A stretch of 64,000 nt of DNA, taken from contig CAZCNL010000003.1 of assembly GCA_964500435.1 (NCBI GenBank), forward strand, positions 186,001 to 250,000, read 5' to 3'. Source of the stretch: GWF2-33-9 sp964500435 (GTDB taxonomy: Bacteria; Bacteroidota; Ignavibacteria; Kapaibacteriales; UBA2268). Positions 45,538 to 54,672 of this stretch are shown here, piece by piece (the stretch's first letter is position 1; each line of letters opens with the position of its first letter). The position numbers and the translations under genes are program-made. Under the pieces are notes generated by a model. The model was not told the origin of the DNA and did not search any database. It was given only the letters and a program-made list of their open reading frames with translations.

Positions 45538-47426
45538 GAATTAATTTATCTATATTATTATTACTTTTTTTTTTAAATACTGATTTATTTTCTCAAATTT
45601 TCGAAATAAAATCAGATAATGATACAATTTTTGTCGGCGAGAAAATTGTGTTTAGAAATATTTCAGAAAAAAGTTCACTTTCTTTATTTTATTCACTTGA
45701 TTCTGCAAAAAATTGGACAAAAATTACAGATAATCTTACAGATGAATTTGAGTGGCAATTGCCGTTTTCATTGAGTTCAAAAATTCAGTTTAAAGCCATA
45801 AAAACAAGTATAATTCCACCTCAATTAATTTGGGAGGAAAGCTTTGCTCATAGTGGCGAAGTCCGTTCTGCAAGCTTTTCCGAAGATGGTAAAATGTTAA
45901 TTACATTGGGAAGCGATGCAAAAATTAAAATCTGGGATATTTATAATAGAAAATGTGTAGATTCTTTGGAATTAAACACAAATGAATATACATACGACGC
46001 AAAATTTTTTCACTCTAATGATAAAATTATTTTTTCTATCCAAAATATAAGTTATATTTGGAATAGAAAGTCCAAGACTTATAATTCATTTTACACAATT
46101 GGTGATTTCATTAGAAAAATAGATGTTCATCCTAAAGAAAATAGATTCGCAGTAATTTCAAATGATAATAACTTGGCACTTTTTATCGAAACTTTTCTTT
46201 TACCAATTCCAACTAATTTAAGATTATATTCTAATTCCAAATATGGCAACTCATATTCAATAAGGTATTCTAAAGATGGAAAACAAATTGCAATTGCAAC
46301 TTATAATGGCAAAATTATAATTTACGATATAGTGAAAAATAATGAACAAGATTACACTTTCGAGAAATCTCCAATTTTTGCTGTCTCATTTCTTTCAGAT
46401 GCAAATAAAATAGCCTTCGGTGGTGCATCTACAAAATTGCAAATATATAATACAAACACTTCTCAACTTGACGTACTTGAACCTATTTTTTTATCTTCAA
46501 TAAAGGAAATAAAATACAATAATTTAAGAGAGGATTTATGTGCGGCTTCTTTTGATAGCACTTTGAAGATTTGGAATAATAATAAATTTATTTCTGAAAT
46601 AAAAGAACCTTACTCTTTAATAACATGTGATATATCAAGTACTGGTGATACGCTACTTACAGCTGGACGTTATAATCGTTTCCGGTTATGGAAGAATTAT
46701 CAATTCCAAATTGATAGCCAAGTAGTTGAATTTGAATACCGACAAAAATTAAATTGCAATTTGAAATTTGAAAAATCTAATTTTAATCCAAATGAACAAA
46801 TAAAGATTTTAAGCAATATTCATAGTGATTTTAGCGACACTTTATCAAAAATTGGGAATTGGGAAATTTCGCAGCAATTAACTTTTCCTGCTCGGTTAAT
46901 AGAAATAAATGACAAGGGAAAATATACATTTAGCGATAATTTTAATAAATTATTATATGATAAAACTAAAATTTTCGACTTTAAACAAGAATTATTTGAC
47001 ACAGTATTTTGCAGAACACTTTATAGCAGTAATAATTATGACTCAATAAAAATTACTAAAATTAATATAAACCCAAAAGATAATTTCTATCCAATAATTC
47101 AAAATAAAGAAATTGAAGTCAACTATTATTGTGGAAAAGAATATGCCCCTCAAATTGAATTTACAAGTGATTCATTTGTCTTTGAATTAATTTCACAAAA
47201 TAACAATTATTTAGAAATTGGAATAGTTCTTGATAAAGAAAAAGTTATTAATTTAGAACTTATTAATTTGCTTGGCAATAAGATTTATCAACAAATATTA
47301 AGTTGTTTGCAAAAAGGAAACAATACAGTAAGAATAAATATAAATCAATTGTTAGATGGAATTTATTTTATAACTTTGAAGTCAGAAAATACATTAAAAA
47401 CAAAAAAAATATATATAATCAGATAA
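45534..47426 (+). CDS. WD40-repeat protein with T9SS C-terminal sorting domain
   Basis: A 630-residue secreted protein with a signal peptide ending near DLFSQ. Residues about 25-95 form an Ig-like domain. Residues about 100-400 form WD40-type blades (SGEVRSASFSEDGKMLITLG, AKIKIWDIYN, RLWKNYQF). The last 75 residues are a type-A T9SS sorting domain (VINLELINLLGNKIYQQ, LLDGIYFITLKSENT, ending in a basic IYIIR). It is therefore exported across the outer membrane and probably attached to the surface. It is embedded in a tight operon between the FnIII-like protein and an OmpA-family protein. Confidence 0.85.
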   Translation: MRINLSILLLLFFLNTDLFSQIFEIKSDNDTIFVGEKIVFRNISEKSSLSLFYSLDSAKNWTKITDNLTDEFEWQLPFSLSSKIQFKAIKTSIIPPQLIWEESFAHSGEVRSASFSEDGKMLITLGSDAKIKIWDIYNRKCVDSLELNTNEYTYDAKFFHSNDKIIFSIQNISYIWNRKSKTYNSFYTIGDFIRKIDVHPKENRFAVISNDNNLALFIETFLLPIPTNLRLYSNSKYGNSYSIRYSKDGKQIAIATYNGKIIIYDIVKNNEQDYTFEKSPIFAVSFLSDANKIAFGGASTKLQIYNTNTSQLDVLEPIFLSSIKEIKYNNLREDLCAASFDSTLKIWNNNKFISEIKEPYSLITCDISSTGDTLLTAGRYNRFRLWKNYQFQIDSQVVEFEYRQKLNCNLKFEKSNFNPNEQIKILSNIHSDFSDTLSKIGNWEISQQLTFPARLIEINDKGKYTFSDNFNKLLYDKTKIFDFKQELFDTVFCRTLYSSNNYDSIKITKININPKDNFYPIIQNKEIEVNYYCGKEYAPQIEFTSDSFVFELISQNNNYLEIGIVLDKEKVINLELINLLGNKIYQQILSCLQKGNNTVRININQLLDGIYFITLKSENTLKTKKIYIIR

Positions 47427-47431
47427 AGTAA

Positions 47432-48832
47432 ATGGATTTGAAATACTTAAATATTTTTTTAATTATAATTGCGATAATAATACCAAATAAAATCAATTCA
47501 CAAGTTTTAAATGAGGATATAAAAGAAATTCGAATCCTCGAAAATTTTGATACTGTAAAAATAAATAGAACTTTAGGTGATTGGTGGTTTGGACCTTATT
47601 TCAGTGTTTCACCGCTATCATCAATATATTTTGGAAAATTAAATATCAACGAAAACAAATTCCCTGGATATGAGCAATATGATAATTTGATAAAATTTTC
47701 CGGTGGTAGTGGCTGGGGTTATAGTATTGGATTATTTGGAGAATGGAAAAAAACGAGCAATGATTGGGGAATTAATTTAAAAGCAAGCTTTATTGATTAT
47801 AGAAAATCTAATTCTCAAACTTCGCTTAATGATACATTGCAAACAAGCTATGAGAATCAGAGTAAGTTTCAATATCTATCTCTTATGCCTTCATATAGAA
47901 TGGATATAAAATACTTAGAAGGTTTACATGCTTTTTGGGGATTTGATTTTGATATTCCCATTTCGGCAACTGCAGATTTGATAAAACGTTTTCGAAATCC
48001 CGAAAGAATCGAAGAAACTTATTCAATCAAATATGTTCAACAAAATTTTAGGTTTGGAATTCACATTGGTATTGCCTATGATTTCTTTGCTGCAAGTATT
48101 TCAAGTTTAGCACGCTCAAGATACTCATTTTTTGCATCTATGAATACAGGTACAAATATCCTATCAGATTACAATTCAACATTTAATAATTTAGCTATCA
48201 AAATTGGTTTTGTAATAAAAATAGGTCCAGATAATCAATCATATGATACATTGCGATTTGATAAAGATAGATATGAGCCACCAGTATATTTAGCATCAGC
48301 TGCTGTGGAAAATGGTGTATATTTCGGTGGATTTCGCTCTCCAACTTTTGAAGGAGCCGAGATAGCATATTTAGAAATGCCGCAAGTTGTTAAAGTAATA
48401 CCCGACACCGTAGAAATTGCTAAAACAGAAGTTAATATACAACCATCAAAACCCAAAGAAATACCAAAAAAAATCACTATTATTCCAAATCAGACTGTTA
48501 GCTTTGAGTTTGGTAAAAATGCCAATAGTACTAATTTGACATTAGAAATGAAGGAATATTTAGACTTAGTTGCGGAATTTCTGAAGCAAAACCCAAGATA
48601 TAGAGTAATCGTTGAAGGCCACACAGACGATAGAGGAACACGTGATATACAAAATAAAATTTCGACGGAAAGAGCAGCAGCAGCAAAGCAAGAACTTCGT
48701 AATAAAGGAATTCCAGAAGGAAGAATCATTGCTCGAGGTAGAGGATCTCTTGTGCCAAAAGTTCCAAATACCTCTGAAGCAAACAGATCCAAAAACAGAA
48801 GATTAGAAATTATTCTTGAACGAGGAAACTAA
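47432..48832 (+). CDS. OmpA-family outer-membrane protein
   Basis: A 466-residue protein with a signal peptide ending near INSQ. Residues about 40-290 form an outer-membrane barrel (alternating aromatic strands, GSGWGYSIGLFGEW, SLMPSYRMDI). After a linker, residues about 350-466 are an OmpA peptidoglycan-binding domain (VIVEGHTDDRGTRDIQNKIS, GRGSLVPKVPN, NRSKNRRLEI). It starts five bases after the WD40 gene and closes the surface operon, so it may anchor the exported proteins to the envelope; that is inference. Confidence 0.88.
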   Translation: MDLKYLNIFLIIIAIIIPNKINSQVLNEDIKEIRILENFDTVKINRTLGDWWFGPYFSVSPLSSIYFGKLNINENKFPGYEQYDNLIKFSGGSGWGYSIGLFGEWKKTSNDWGINLKASFIDYRKSNSQTSLNDTLQTSYENQSKFQYLSLMPSYRMDIKYLEGLHAFWGFDFDIPISATADLIKRFRNPERIEETYSIKYVQQNFRFGIHIGIAYDFFAASISSLARSRYSFFASMNTGTNILSDYNSTFNNLAIKIGFVIKIGPDNQSYDTLRFDKDRYEPPVYLASAAVENGVYFGGFRSPTFEGAEIAYLEMPQVVKVIPDTVEIAKTEVNIQPSKPKEIPKKITIIPNQTVSFEFGKNANSTNLTLEMKEYLDLVAEFLKQNPRYRVIVEGHTDDRGTRDIQNKISTERAAAAKQELRNKGIPEGRIIARGRGSLVPKVPNTSEANRSKNRRLEIILERGN

Positions 48833-48888
48833 TAATTTTTTTGCACATTATGTTGAGTTTTATCGGTTTTTTATTAATTTTAAAAAAA

Positions 48889-48896
48889 TAATTTTG
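48889..48896 (+). promoter_or_regulatory. TAATTTTG element directly before the CheY-like gene
   Basis: It matches the -7 consensus, but is only five bases from the ATG at 48902. If used, the mRNA would be leaderless or nearly so. No clear -33 element lies at the right distance, so chance is possible in this T-rich spacer. Confidence 0.35.
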
Positions 48897-48901
48897 AGAA
48901 A

Positions 48902-49276
48902 ATGGAAAATCAAAAAGCAATTTGCATTATTGAAGACAACACTCCAAACCGCAAGCTCTTTGCATTATTATTAGCAAAAGCGGGTTATAAAGTTTTCGAC
49001 TTCGGAGATGGCAAAACAGCATTAGATTGGTTCAAAAGCAATACAGTTGATGTTATTATTATGGACATTTTATTGCCCGATATGAATGGAACTGAGCTCA
49101 TTAAGTATGTCCGAGAATTACCTGCTTTCAAAGATGCAATTGTCATAGCAATTACCGGATTTACGAGTCCGAACGATAGAGAAAAGTTTATAAAGGCTGG
49201 TTTTAATGGTTATATTTCGAAACCTGTCAATACAGCTACTTTTGTTGCAGAAATTGAAGCTTTTCTACATTCCTAA
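48902..49276 (+). CDS. CheY-like single-domain response regulator
   Basis: A 124-residue receiver domain with all key residues: Glu11-Asp12, phosphoacceptor Asp55 (VIIMDILLPDMNG), Thr85 and Lys107 (GYISKPVN). It resembles DivK-type receivers. It has no output domain and must act through partner proteins. It is followed after 19 bases by the CHASE-PAS sensor and then a receiver-kinase, forming a three-gene signalling cassette. Confidence 0.93.
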   Translation: MENQKAICIIEDNTPNRKLFALLLAKAGYKVFDFGDGKTALDWFKSNTVDVIIMDILLPDMNGTELIKYVRELPAFKDAIVIAITGFTSPNDREKFIKAGFNGYISKPVNTATFVAEIEAFLHS

Positions 49277-49295
49277 AAATAACGGAGTAGACATT

Positions 49296-51506
49296 ATGAA
49301 TAATTCCAACCTAAATAAAACCTTCGAAGAAGTCTTAAAGGAAAGTTCAAGAAAGAAAATCTCTATATATAGTTTCAGAAAAACTTATCCCGCATATTTA
49401 ATATTACTTGTTTTTATTTTCATAAGTATTTTCATTTATAAAACCACAAAAACAAATGTAGAACAAGACCAAAAAAGACAATTTGAAAAAGCTGTCCAAT
49501 CAGTCGAAACAAGACTGAATAATTTGATGCAAGCACAATATGAAATTTTATATTCCACTCGAGGTCTTTACGATATTGTTCCACAGGTTGTAAGGGATTA
49601 TTTTGAGATATATAATACAGTACCAGTAGAAACTTATAATTCTATTGTTTCAATTTCCTATATTCTTCCAGTACAAAATTCTTTTAAAGGGCAATTTATT
49701 TATAATTCTCAAACAATTGGATATTATGATTATAAAATTTCACCAGAGGGCGATAGAGACGAGTATTTTGCTGTGCAAATGATGGTACCTTTTAAAAATT
49801 ATGACGAGAAACTACTTGGTTACGATATAAGAACAATACCTGAATTAAAAGATGCTTATGAAAAAGCAAGAGATGAAGGTAAAATAATTGCAAGTGATTT
49901 TTTCACATTTCCAATCCATAAAAATAAACTTACTACTTTTCTCTTTTCACCGATATATCCGAAAGATGCTCAACTTAATAGTGTGGAACAGAGAAGGAAG
50001 AACTTTCAAGGAGCATTAGGTCTGGAAATTAGCGTAAAAGACTTTTTCGAAGAAGCATTAAAAGGTGGAATTTCGACGACTAATAATGTTTTTCCTACGG
50101 ATTCGACAATAATTTTCCAATTTTATGAATTGAAAAATACATCACGAAATTTAGTATTTTCCTCAAAAAATTCTGAGTTGTTAAATAATAAATTCAAACC
50201 CGCTTTTATTGATGTCAAATTTTTTAATATTGCAAATAAAAGAGTAGAACTTGATTTTTACACAGTACCAAATTTTGGTGGGACATTGCAAAGTTCCTTG
50301 CCTTTAGTAGCTTTAGCAATATCGTTGATATTGAGTTTTGTATTGTTTGGATTTATTTTGTCAGTAATTACCAGTAGAGGACGAGCTTTAGATTTAGCAG
50401 AAAGAATGACCCGTTCTCAAAGACGAATAGTCGAAACAACTCAAGATATAATTGCCGCAATTGATTTAGATGGCATTTGGAGGTCAATGAACCCAGCGTC
50501 GATTAAAGTTTTTGGGATTGAACCAAATGAAATGATTGGTAAGTCAATCTTTGATAATTTTGTTAATGAAAAAGATATAAACAATTTCAAGGCTATTATA
50601 TCAGAAGGTGGCAACGAAAAAACATCTCGAATTGATGTAAAAATGAAAAAAGCAGATAATACAGAAATTTGGGTAAATTGGAGTCTTAGCCTTTCTGAAG
50701 ATGATGGATTGGTTTATACAATTGGAAGAGATGTAACACTTGAGAAAAAAGCCGAAGAGGAAGCTAAATTGCGTTCGCAACAAATTCATTTAGCAAGTTA
50801 TGCAGCTCAAGAAGCAAACGAACAAAAGACATTATTTATGATTAATGCAAGCCACCAGCTTCGTAATTCACTTACTGGTGTCTTGGGTTATTTACAATTA
50901 CTAAATGAAAAATATTACGATGACGAAGAAGAAATGAAGCAATATTTAAAATTAGCAGAAGAAAGTAGTGAAGAAATTTTCACATTCGTTTCTGATTTCG
51001 TTGATGTTGCATTACAAGGCACAAATACAGAAGTGAATTTAGAAATTGTCAATTTAAGAACTCTTTTCAATGAAGTCGAAGAACAACTTAAAGGCAATAA
51101 AATACAACTTGTTTTACCCGAAGCTAATTTAGACTATAATATTCAAGTAAGCCATAAACATTTAACAAGGTCTTTATTTGAAATTATCTCTGCATTAACT
51201 GAGGGAATAGAAAAAGAAGCAACCGTAAATATTGAAATTGAAATAAATGATTACGAAGGTGTTGTAATTTTCCAAATACTAACTGAACCAAATCCGGTTG
51301 TTTCAGAATTGATTACAATATATAAAGAAGCAACTGAGAATATCATCGATGCTTTAAAATATGATAAAAACGAAATTTTATTTAGATTTGCGAAAGCCGC
51401 ATCAAAAATAAGAATAATGAATGGTCAAGTAACATTTGATACTTTTGGACTTGAAGACCAAAATTTATCAACAATTACTTTACCAATTAAAAGACAAGTT
51501 ATGTAA
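49296..51506 (+). CDS. CHASE-PAS sensor with histidine-kinase-like C-terminus and degenerate ATPase domain
   Basis: 736 residues from the start at 49296 (GGAG ten bases upstream; longer frames begin inside the previous gene). One helix (about 32-50), a periplasmic CHASE domain (about 55-290), a second helix (about 330-355) and a PAS domain (about 375-495, VETTQDIIAAIDLDGIWRSM) precede a HisKA-like helix pair with His520 (NASHQLRNSLTGVLGYLQLL). The region where the ATP-binding domain should be has a HATPase-like length, but lacks the N-box Asn (LFEIISALTEGI), the DxGxG box and the glycine-rich lid. It therefore looks catalytically dead and may signal through dimerisation with the kinase encoded next door. 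Confidence 0.85.
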   Translation: MNNSNLNKTFEEVLKESSRKKISIYSFRKTYPAYLILLVFIFISIFIYKTTKTNVEQDQKRQFEKAVQSVETRLNNLMQAQYEILYSTRGLYDIVPQVVRDYFEIYNTVPVETYNSIVSISYILPVQNSFKGQFIYNSQTIGYYDYKISPEGDRDEYFAVQMMVPFKNYDEKLLGYDIRTIPELKDAYEKARDEGKIIASDFFTFPIHKNKLTTFLFSPIYPKDAQLNSVEQRRKNFQGALGLEISVKDFFEEALKGGISTTNNVFPTDSTIIFQFYELKNTSRNLVFSSKNSELLNNKFKPAFIDVKFFNIANKRVELDFYTVPNFGGTLQSSLPLVALAISLILSFVLFGFILSVITSRGRALDLAERMTRSQRRIVETTQDIIAAIDLDGIWRSMNPASIKVFGIEPNEMIGKSIFDNFVNEKDINNFKAIISEGGNEKTSRIDVKMKKADNTEIWVNWSLSLSEDDGLVYTIGRDVTLEKKAEEEAKLRSQQIHLASYAAQEANEQKTLFMINASHQLRNSLTGVLGYLQLLNEKYYDDEEEMKQYLKLAEESSEEIFTFVSDFVDVALQGTNTEVNLEIVNLRTLFNEVEEQLKGNKIQLVLPEANLDYNIQVSHKHLTRSLFEIISALTEGIEKEATVNIEIEINDYEGVVIFQILTEPNPVVSELITIYKEATENIIDALKYDKNEILFRFAKAASKIRIMNGQVTFDTFGLEDQNLSTITLPIKRQVM

Positions 51507-51532
51507 TTTCAAATTTAATAATAAAAATTTTG

Positions 51533-51540
51533 TAAATTTG
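51533..51540 (+). promoter_or_regulatory. Probable promoter of the receiver-histidine kinase gene
   Basis: TAAATTTG matches TAnnTTTG, and TTTC 22 bases upstream approximates the -33 element. The predicted start near 51547 leaves about 30 bases to the ATG at 51577, so this gene can be expressed apart from the CHASE sensor. Confidence 0.5.
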
Positions 51541-51576
51541 AACATTGAAAGTTGAAGTAACAAGAAATAATTGCAA

Positions 51577-52683
51577 ATGAAATCTATATTAGTAATTGAC
51601 GATGCTTCATTTATATTAGAATCTACTCGGACGCTTCTTAATTTCGAGGGCTATGATGTAATTACTGCTCGTGATGGAGTTGAAGGATTAGAAATAGCTG
51701 TGCAAAAGAAACCCGATTTGATACTTTGCGATATTTCAATGCCTAGATTAGATGGTTATGGAGTACTTAAAGCAATTAGAGAAAACCCAGTAACAGCAAG
51801 AATCCCATTTATCTTTTTGACTGCATTTACTGAAAGACAAAACATAAGAATTGGAATGCAACTTGGTGCTGATGACTTTTTAGTTAAGCCATATTCTCGA
51901 GATGAATTGATTACTTCAATTGATGCCCAATTGCAAAAATCTTCGCTTCAAGAAAAAGTGCTCGAAGAAAAGGTACAAGAAGTTAGCAAGTCAGTTACTC
52001 AAGTTTTACCACACGAGTTTAGAACAGTGCTTAATCAAATAATGGGTTCTGCAAAATTTTTACAAAATAATCCCGAAAAATTAATGTCAGATGAAGTTAA
52101 AGAGTTAGCAACTGATATTTTGGATTCTGCAAAACGATTATTAAAAATTACAGAGAATTATCTAATTTATAGTTGTACAGAAACAATTGCATCAAGTAAA
52201 GATAAAACGAATCAACTTCTTATGCAAAAGACGATGGAACCTGCGGCTATGTTATATGATATTTCCGCATTTGTTAGTGTAAGATACAATCGTTCAAATG
52301 ATTTATCTGTTGATGCTCAAATTAATGATTTTTCTATTCAAATTTCATCCGAAAGTTTCCATAAAATTATAGAAGAACTTACAGATAATGCCTTTAAATT
52401 TTCCAATGTTGGGGATGAAGTCAAAGTTTTGGGAGCTATCAAAGATGATAAATTTGTAATTACAATTTCTGACAAAGGTCGTGGAATGTCTCGCCAGCAA
52501 ATTGATAACATTGGTGCCTTAATGCAATTCGAACGAGATGTCTTCGAACAACAAGGTGTCGGTTTAGGTTTGATTATCGCAAAAAAATTAACTGAGCTAC
52601 ATAATGGTACTTTCAAAATCGAAAGCACAGAAGGAACAGGAACAACTATTACCTTAGAATTTCCTTATTTTTCCGAAGAATAA
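51577..52683 (+). CDS. Receiver-histidine kinase (hybrid, cytoplasmic)
   Basis: 368 residues from the ATG at 51577 (a TTG two codons earlier is less likely). The N-terminal receiver is intact (Asp8-Asp9, Asp52 in LILCDISMP, Lys in FLVKPYS). A coiled-coil linker leads to an H-box with His146 (LPHEFRTVLNQIMGS) and a complete HATPase domain: N-box EELTDNAFKFS, G1 SDKGRGM, G2 GVGLGLIIAKKL. It has no membrane segment. It could be phosphorylated by, or heterodimerise with, the upstream sensor, which itself lacks an ATP site. Confidence 0.93.
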   Translation: MKSILVIDDASFILESTRTLLNFEGYDVITARDGVEGLEIAVQKKPDLILCDISMPRLDGYGVLKAIRENPVTARIPFIFLTAFTERQNIRIGMQLGADDFLVKPYSRDELITSIDAQLQKSSLQEKVLEEKVQEVSKSVTQVLPHEFRTVLNQIMGSAKFLQNNPEKLMSDEVKELATDILDSAKRLLKITENYLIYSCTETIASSKDKTNQLLMQKTMEPAAMLYDISAFVSVRYNRSNDLSVDAQINDFSIQISSESFHKIIEELTDNAFKFSNVGDEVKVLGAIKDDKFVITISDKGRGMSRQQIDNIGALMQFERDVFEQQGVGLGLIIAKKLTELHNGTFKIESTEGTGTTITLEFPYFSEE

Positions 52684-52699
52684 GGTGAATCTTGGAAAA

Positions 52700-54670
52700 T
52701 TAAGTTAAATTTTCAAACTCATTTGTTTTATCCTCTAATCGCAAGTGCTCTTCTTGCCAATTGTTGTAGGTTTCTTCGAGCCTTGCTTTTAAATTTGAAT
52801 ATTCCTTTTGCTTCGTCAAATATAAATTATTGTCATTATAAAATTCAGGATTATTGAAATCTTGTTCAATATCGTAGATTTGCTTTTCAAGTAAAGAGAT
52901 TTCTTCCTCAATTTTGCTAATATTTTTATTCAACCTTTCAATTTCTCTTTTTATGGATTTGCGAATTTCGTATAGATTTACTTTATCATCCTGGGATTTT
53001 AAAGTAACGTTATTGTGGGAAGATTTTTGCAAATCAGCGTTTGCACTTGTTATTGATTGAGAAATAACTATCGAATGTGTTTTTTCTAAATATGAATCAA
53101 TATCTCCTGCATATTTAATAACTGAGTGATTACTAATTTCCCACACTTGGTCAGTTAATCCACTTAAAAATTCTCTATCGTGAGAAACAATTACCAAAGT
53201 TCCTTCGTAATTCATTAGTGCATCTTTAAGCACAGCTTTTGAGTATATATCCAAATGGTTTGTCGGTTCGTCCATAATTAAGAAATTGACTGGTTGAATT
53301 ATGATTTTTGCGAGAGCTACTCGGGATTTTTCTCCACCAGAAAGAACACCAATTCTTTTGAAAACATCATCAGCCTGAAATAAAAAAGCACCCAAAATTG
53401 TTCGGATTTCTTCTCTGGATTTGTTTGTTGCAACTCTTTCCAATTCATCTAAAATTGATAAATCGGGATTTAAACTTTCATAAATTAATTGTGAAAAATA
53501 ACTTATTTGCAAATAATTACCAAAATAAAGTTTACCTTCATAAGATTCTTGCTTTGCTAATATTTTTGATAGAGTGGTTTTACCTTCACCATTTCGACCA
53601 ACAAAAGCAATTCTATCACCCCGATGAATAGCGAAATTGAGATTTTCAAGTATTAAATTATCATCATAAAATTTACTCAAGTTAACCGCTTCGCAAACTA
53701 AAAGGGTTGATTTATCAACGGGCGGAAACCTTAAATTTATTGAATTTGTGTCAATATCGTCTAATTCAATTCTTTGAATTTTATCTAATTGTTTAATTCT
53801 GGATTGGACTCTTGAAGCAAGAGTGGATTTATATCTAAATTTAGATATAAATTTTTCAATTCTTTCAATTTCTTTTTGTTGAGAATTATAAGCAGCTCTC
53901 TGTTCTTCTAATTGTTTTTCACGGAAATTGATGAAATCATAATACGATAATTTAAAATCATAAATTCTTTTATTTGAAATTTCAATTGTTCTGTTTGTGA
54001 CATTATCCATAAATTTCGTATCGTGCGAAACAAGTATAACGCTTCCAAAATAATTAATTAAAAAACGTTCTAACCAAAGTAAAGAACTTAAATCAAGGTG
54101 ATTTGTTGGCTCGTCGAGCATAATCAAATCAGGTTTTGCGAGCAAAATCTTTGCTAATTCAATTCGCATCCTCCATCCACCACTGAAAGTATCAACAGAA
54201 CGACCGAAATCTTCACGATTAAATCCAAGACCGAGCAATGTTTGTTCGATTTCTGCTTCTATTTGATTTCCACCCAGAATATTAAACCGATAATGAAGCT
54301 CCTCTAATTTCGAAGAAATTTCTAAAATTTTATCATTAACTTTTTCATTTAAAAGTTGTGTTTCGAATTCATTAATTTGATTTTTTATTGTTTCAATTTC
54401 AGTTAAAGAGGCTCTAACTTCCTCAAAAATGGAAAGATGAGATTGAGTTGAAAGTTCTTGTTGCAAAAAACCTATTTTATAGTCTTTTGGATAATTAACC
54501 ATCCCTTCATCAGCATTGTGTAAACCTGCGATTACTTTGAGAAGAGTAGTTTTACCACTTCCATTTTTCCCAATAAGACCAATTCTTTCATTATTTCCAA
54601 TTGAAAATGAAATGCCTTTGAATATATAATTACCTGAGAAAATAATACTTAAATTACTGATATTTAACAT
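52700..54670 (-). CDS. ABC-F family ATPase (ribosome-associated)
   Basis: A 656-residue protein with two fused ABC domains and no membrane part. Walker A motifs are GKNGSGKTTLLK and GRNGEGKTTLSK, signatures TFSGGWRMRIELAK and LSGGEKSRVALAK, and Walker B LIMLDEPTNHLDL and LIMDEPTNHLD. A linker helix pair lies between them. The last 100 residues are a Uup-type coiled coil. ABC-F proteins act on translating ribosomes; which subclass (Uup, EttA-like or resistance type) is not decidable here. It is the last of three minus-strand genes, two bases after the MFS gene. Confidence 0.93.
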   Translation of the reverse strand: MLNISNLSIIFSGNYIFKGISFSIGNNERIGLIGKNGSGKTTLLKVIAGLHNADEGMVNYPKDYKIGFLQQELSTQSHLSIFEEVRASLTEIETIKNQINEFETQLLNEKVNDKILEISSKLEELHYRFNILGGNQIEAEIEQTLLGLGFNREDFGRSVDTFSGGWRMRIELAKILLAKPDLIMLDEPTNHLDLSSLLWLERFLINYFGSVILVSHDTKFMDNVTNRTIEISNKRIYDFKLSYYDFINFREKQLEEQRAAYNSQQKEIERIEKFISKFRYKSTLASRVQSRIKQLDKIQRIELDDIDTNSINLRFPPVDKSTLLVCEAVNLSKFYDDNLILENLNFAIHRGDRIAFVGRNGEGKTTLSKILAKQESYEGKLYFGNYLQISYFSQLIYESLNPDLSILDELERVATNKSREEIRTILGAFLFQADDVFKRIGVLSGGEKSRVALAKIIIQPVNFLIMDEPTNHLDIYSKAVLKDALMNYEGTLVIVSHDREFLSGLTDQVWEISNHSVIKYAGDIDSYLEKTHSIVISQSITSANADLQKSSHNNVTLKSQDDKVNLYEIRKSIKREIERLNKNISKIEEEISLLEKQIYDIEQDFNNPEFYNDNNLYLTKQKEYSNLKARLEETYNNWQEEHLRLEDKTNEFENLT

Positions 54671-54672
54671 TA

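Noticed and set aside
49206..49295. Start of the CHASE sensor inside the CheY-like gene
   Set aside because: The extra residues have no domain match, and GGAG precedes the ATG at 49296.
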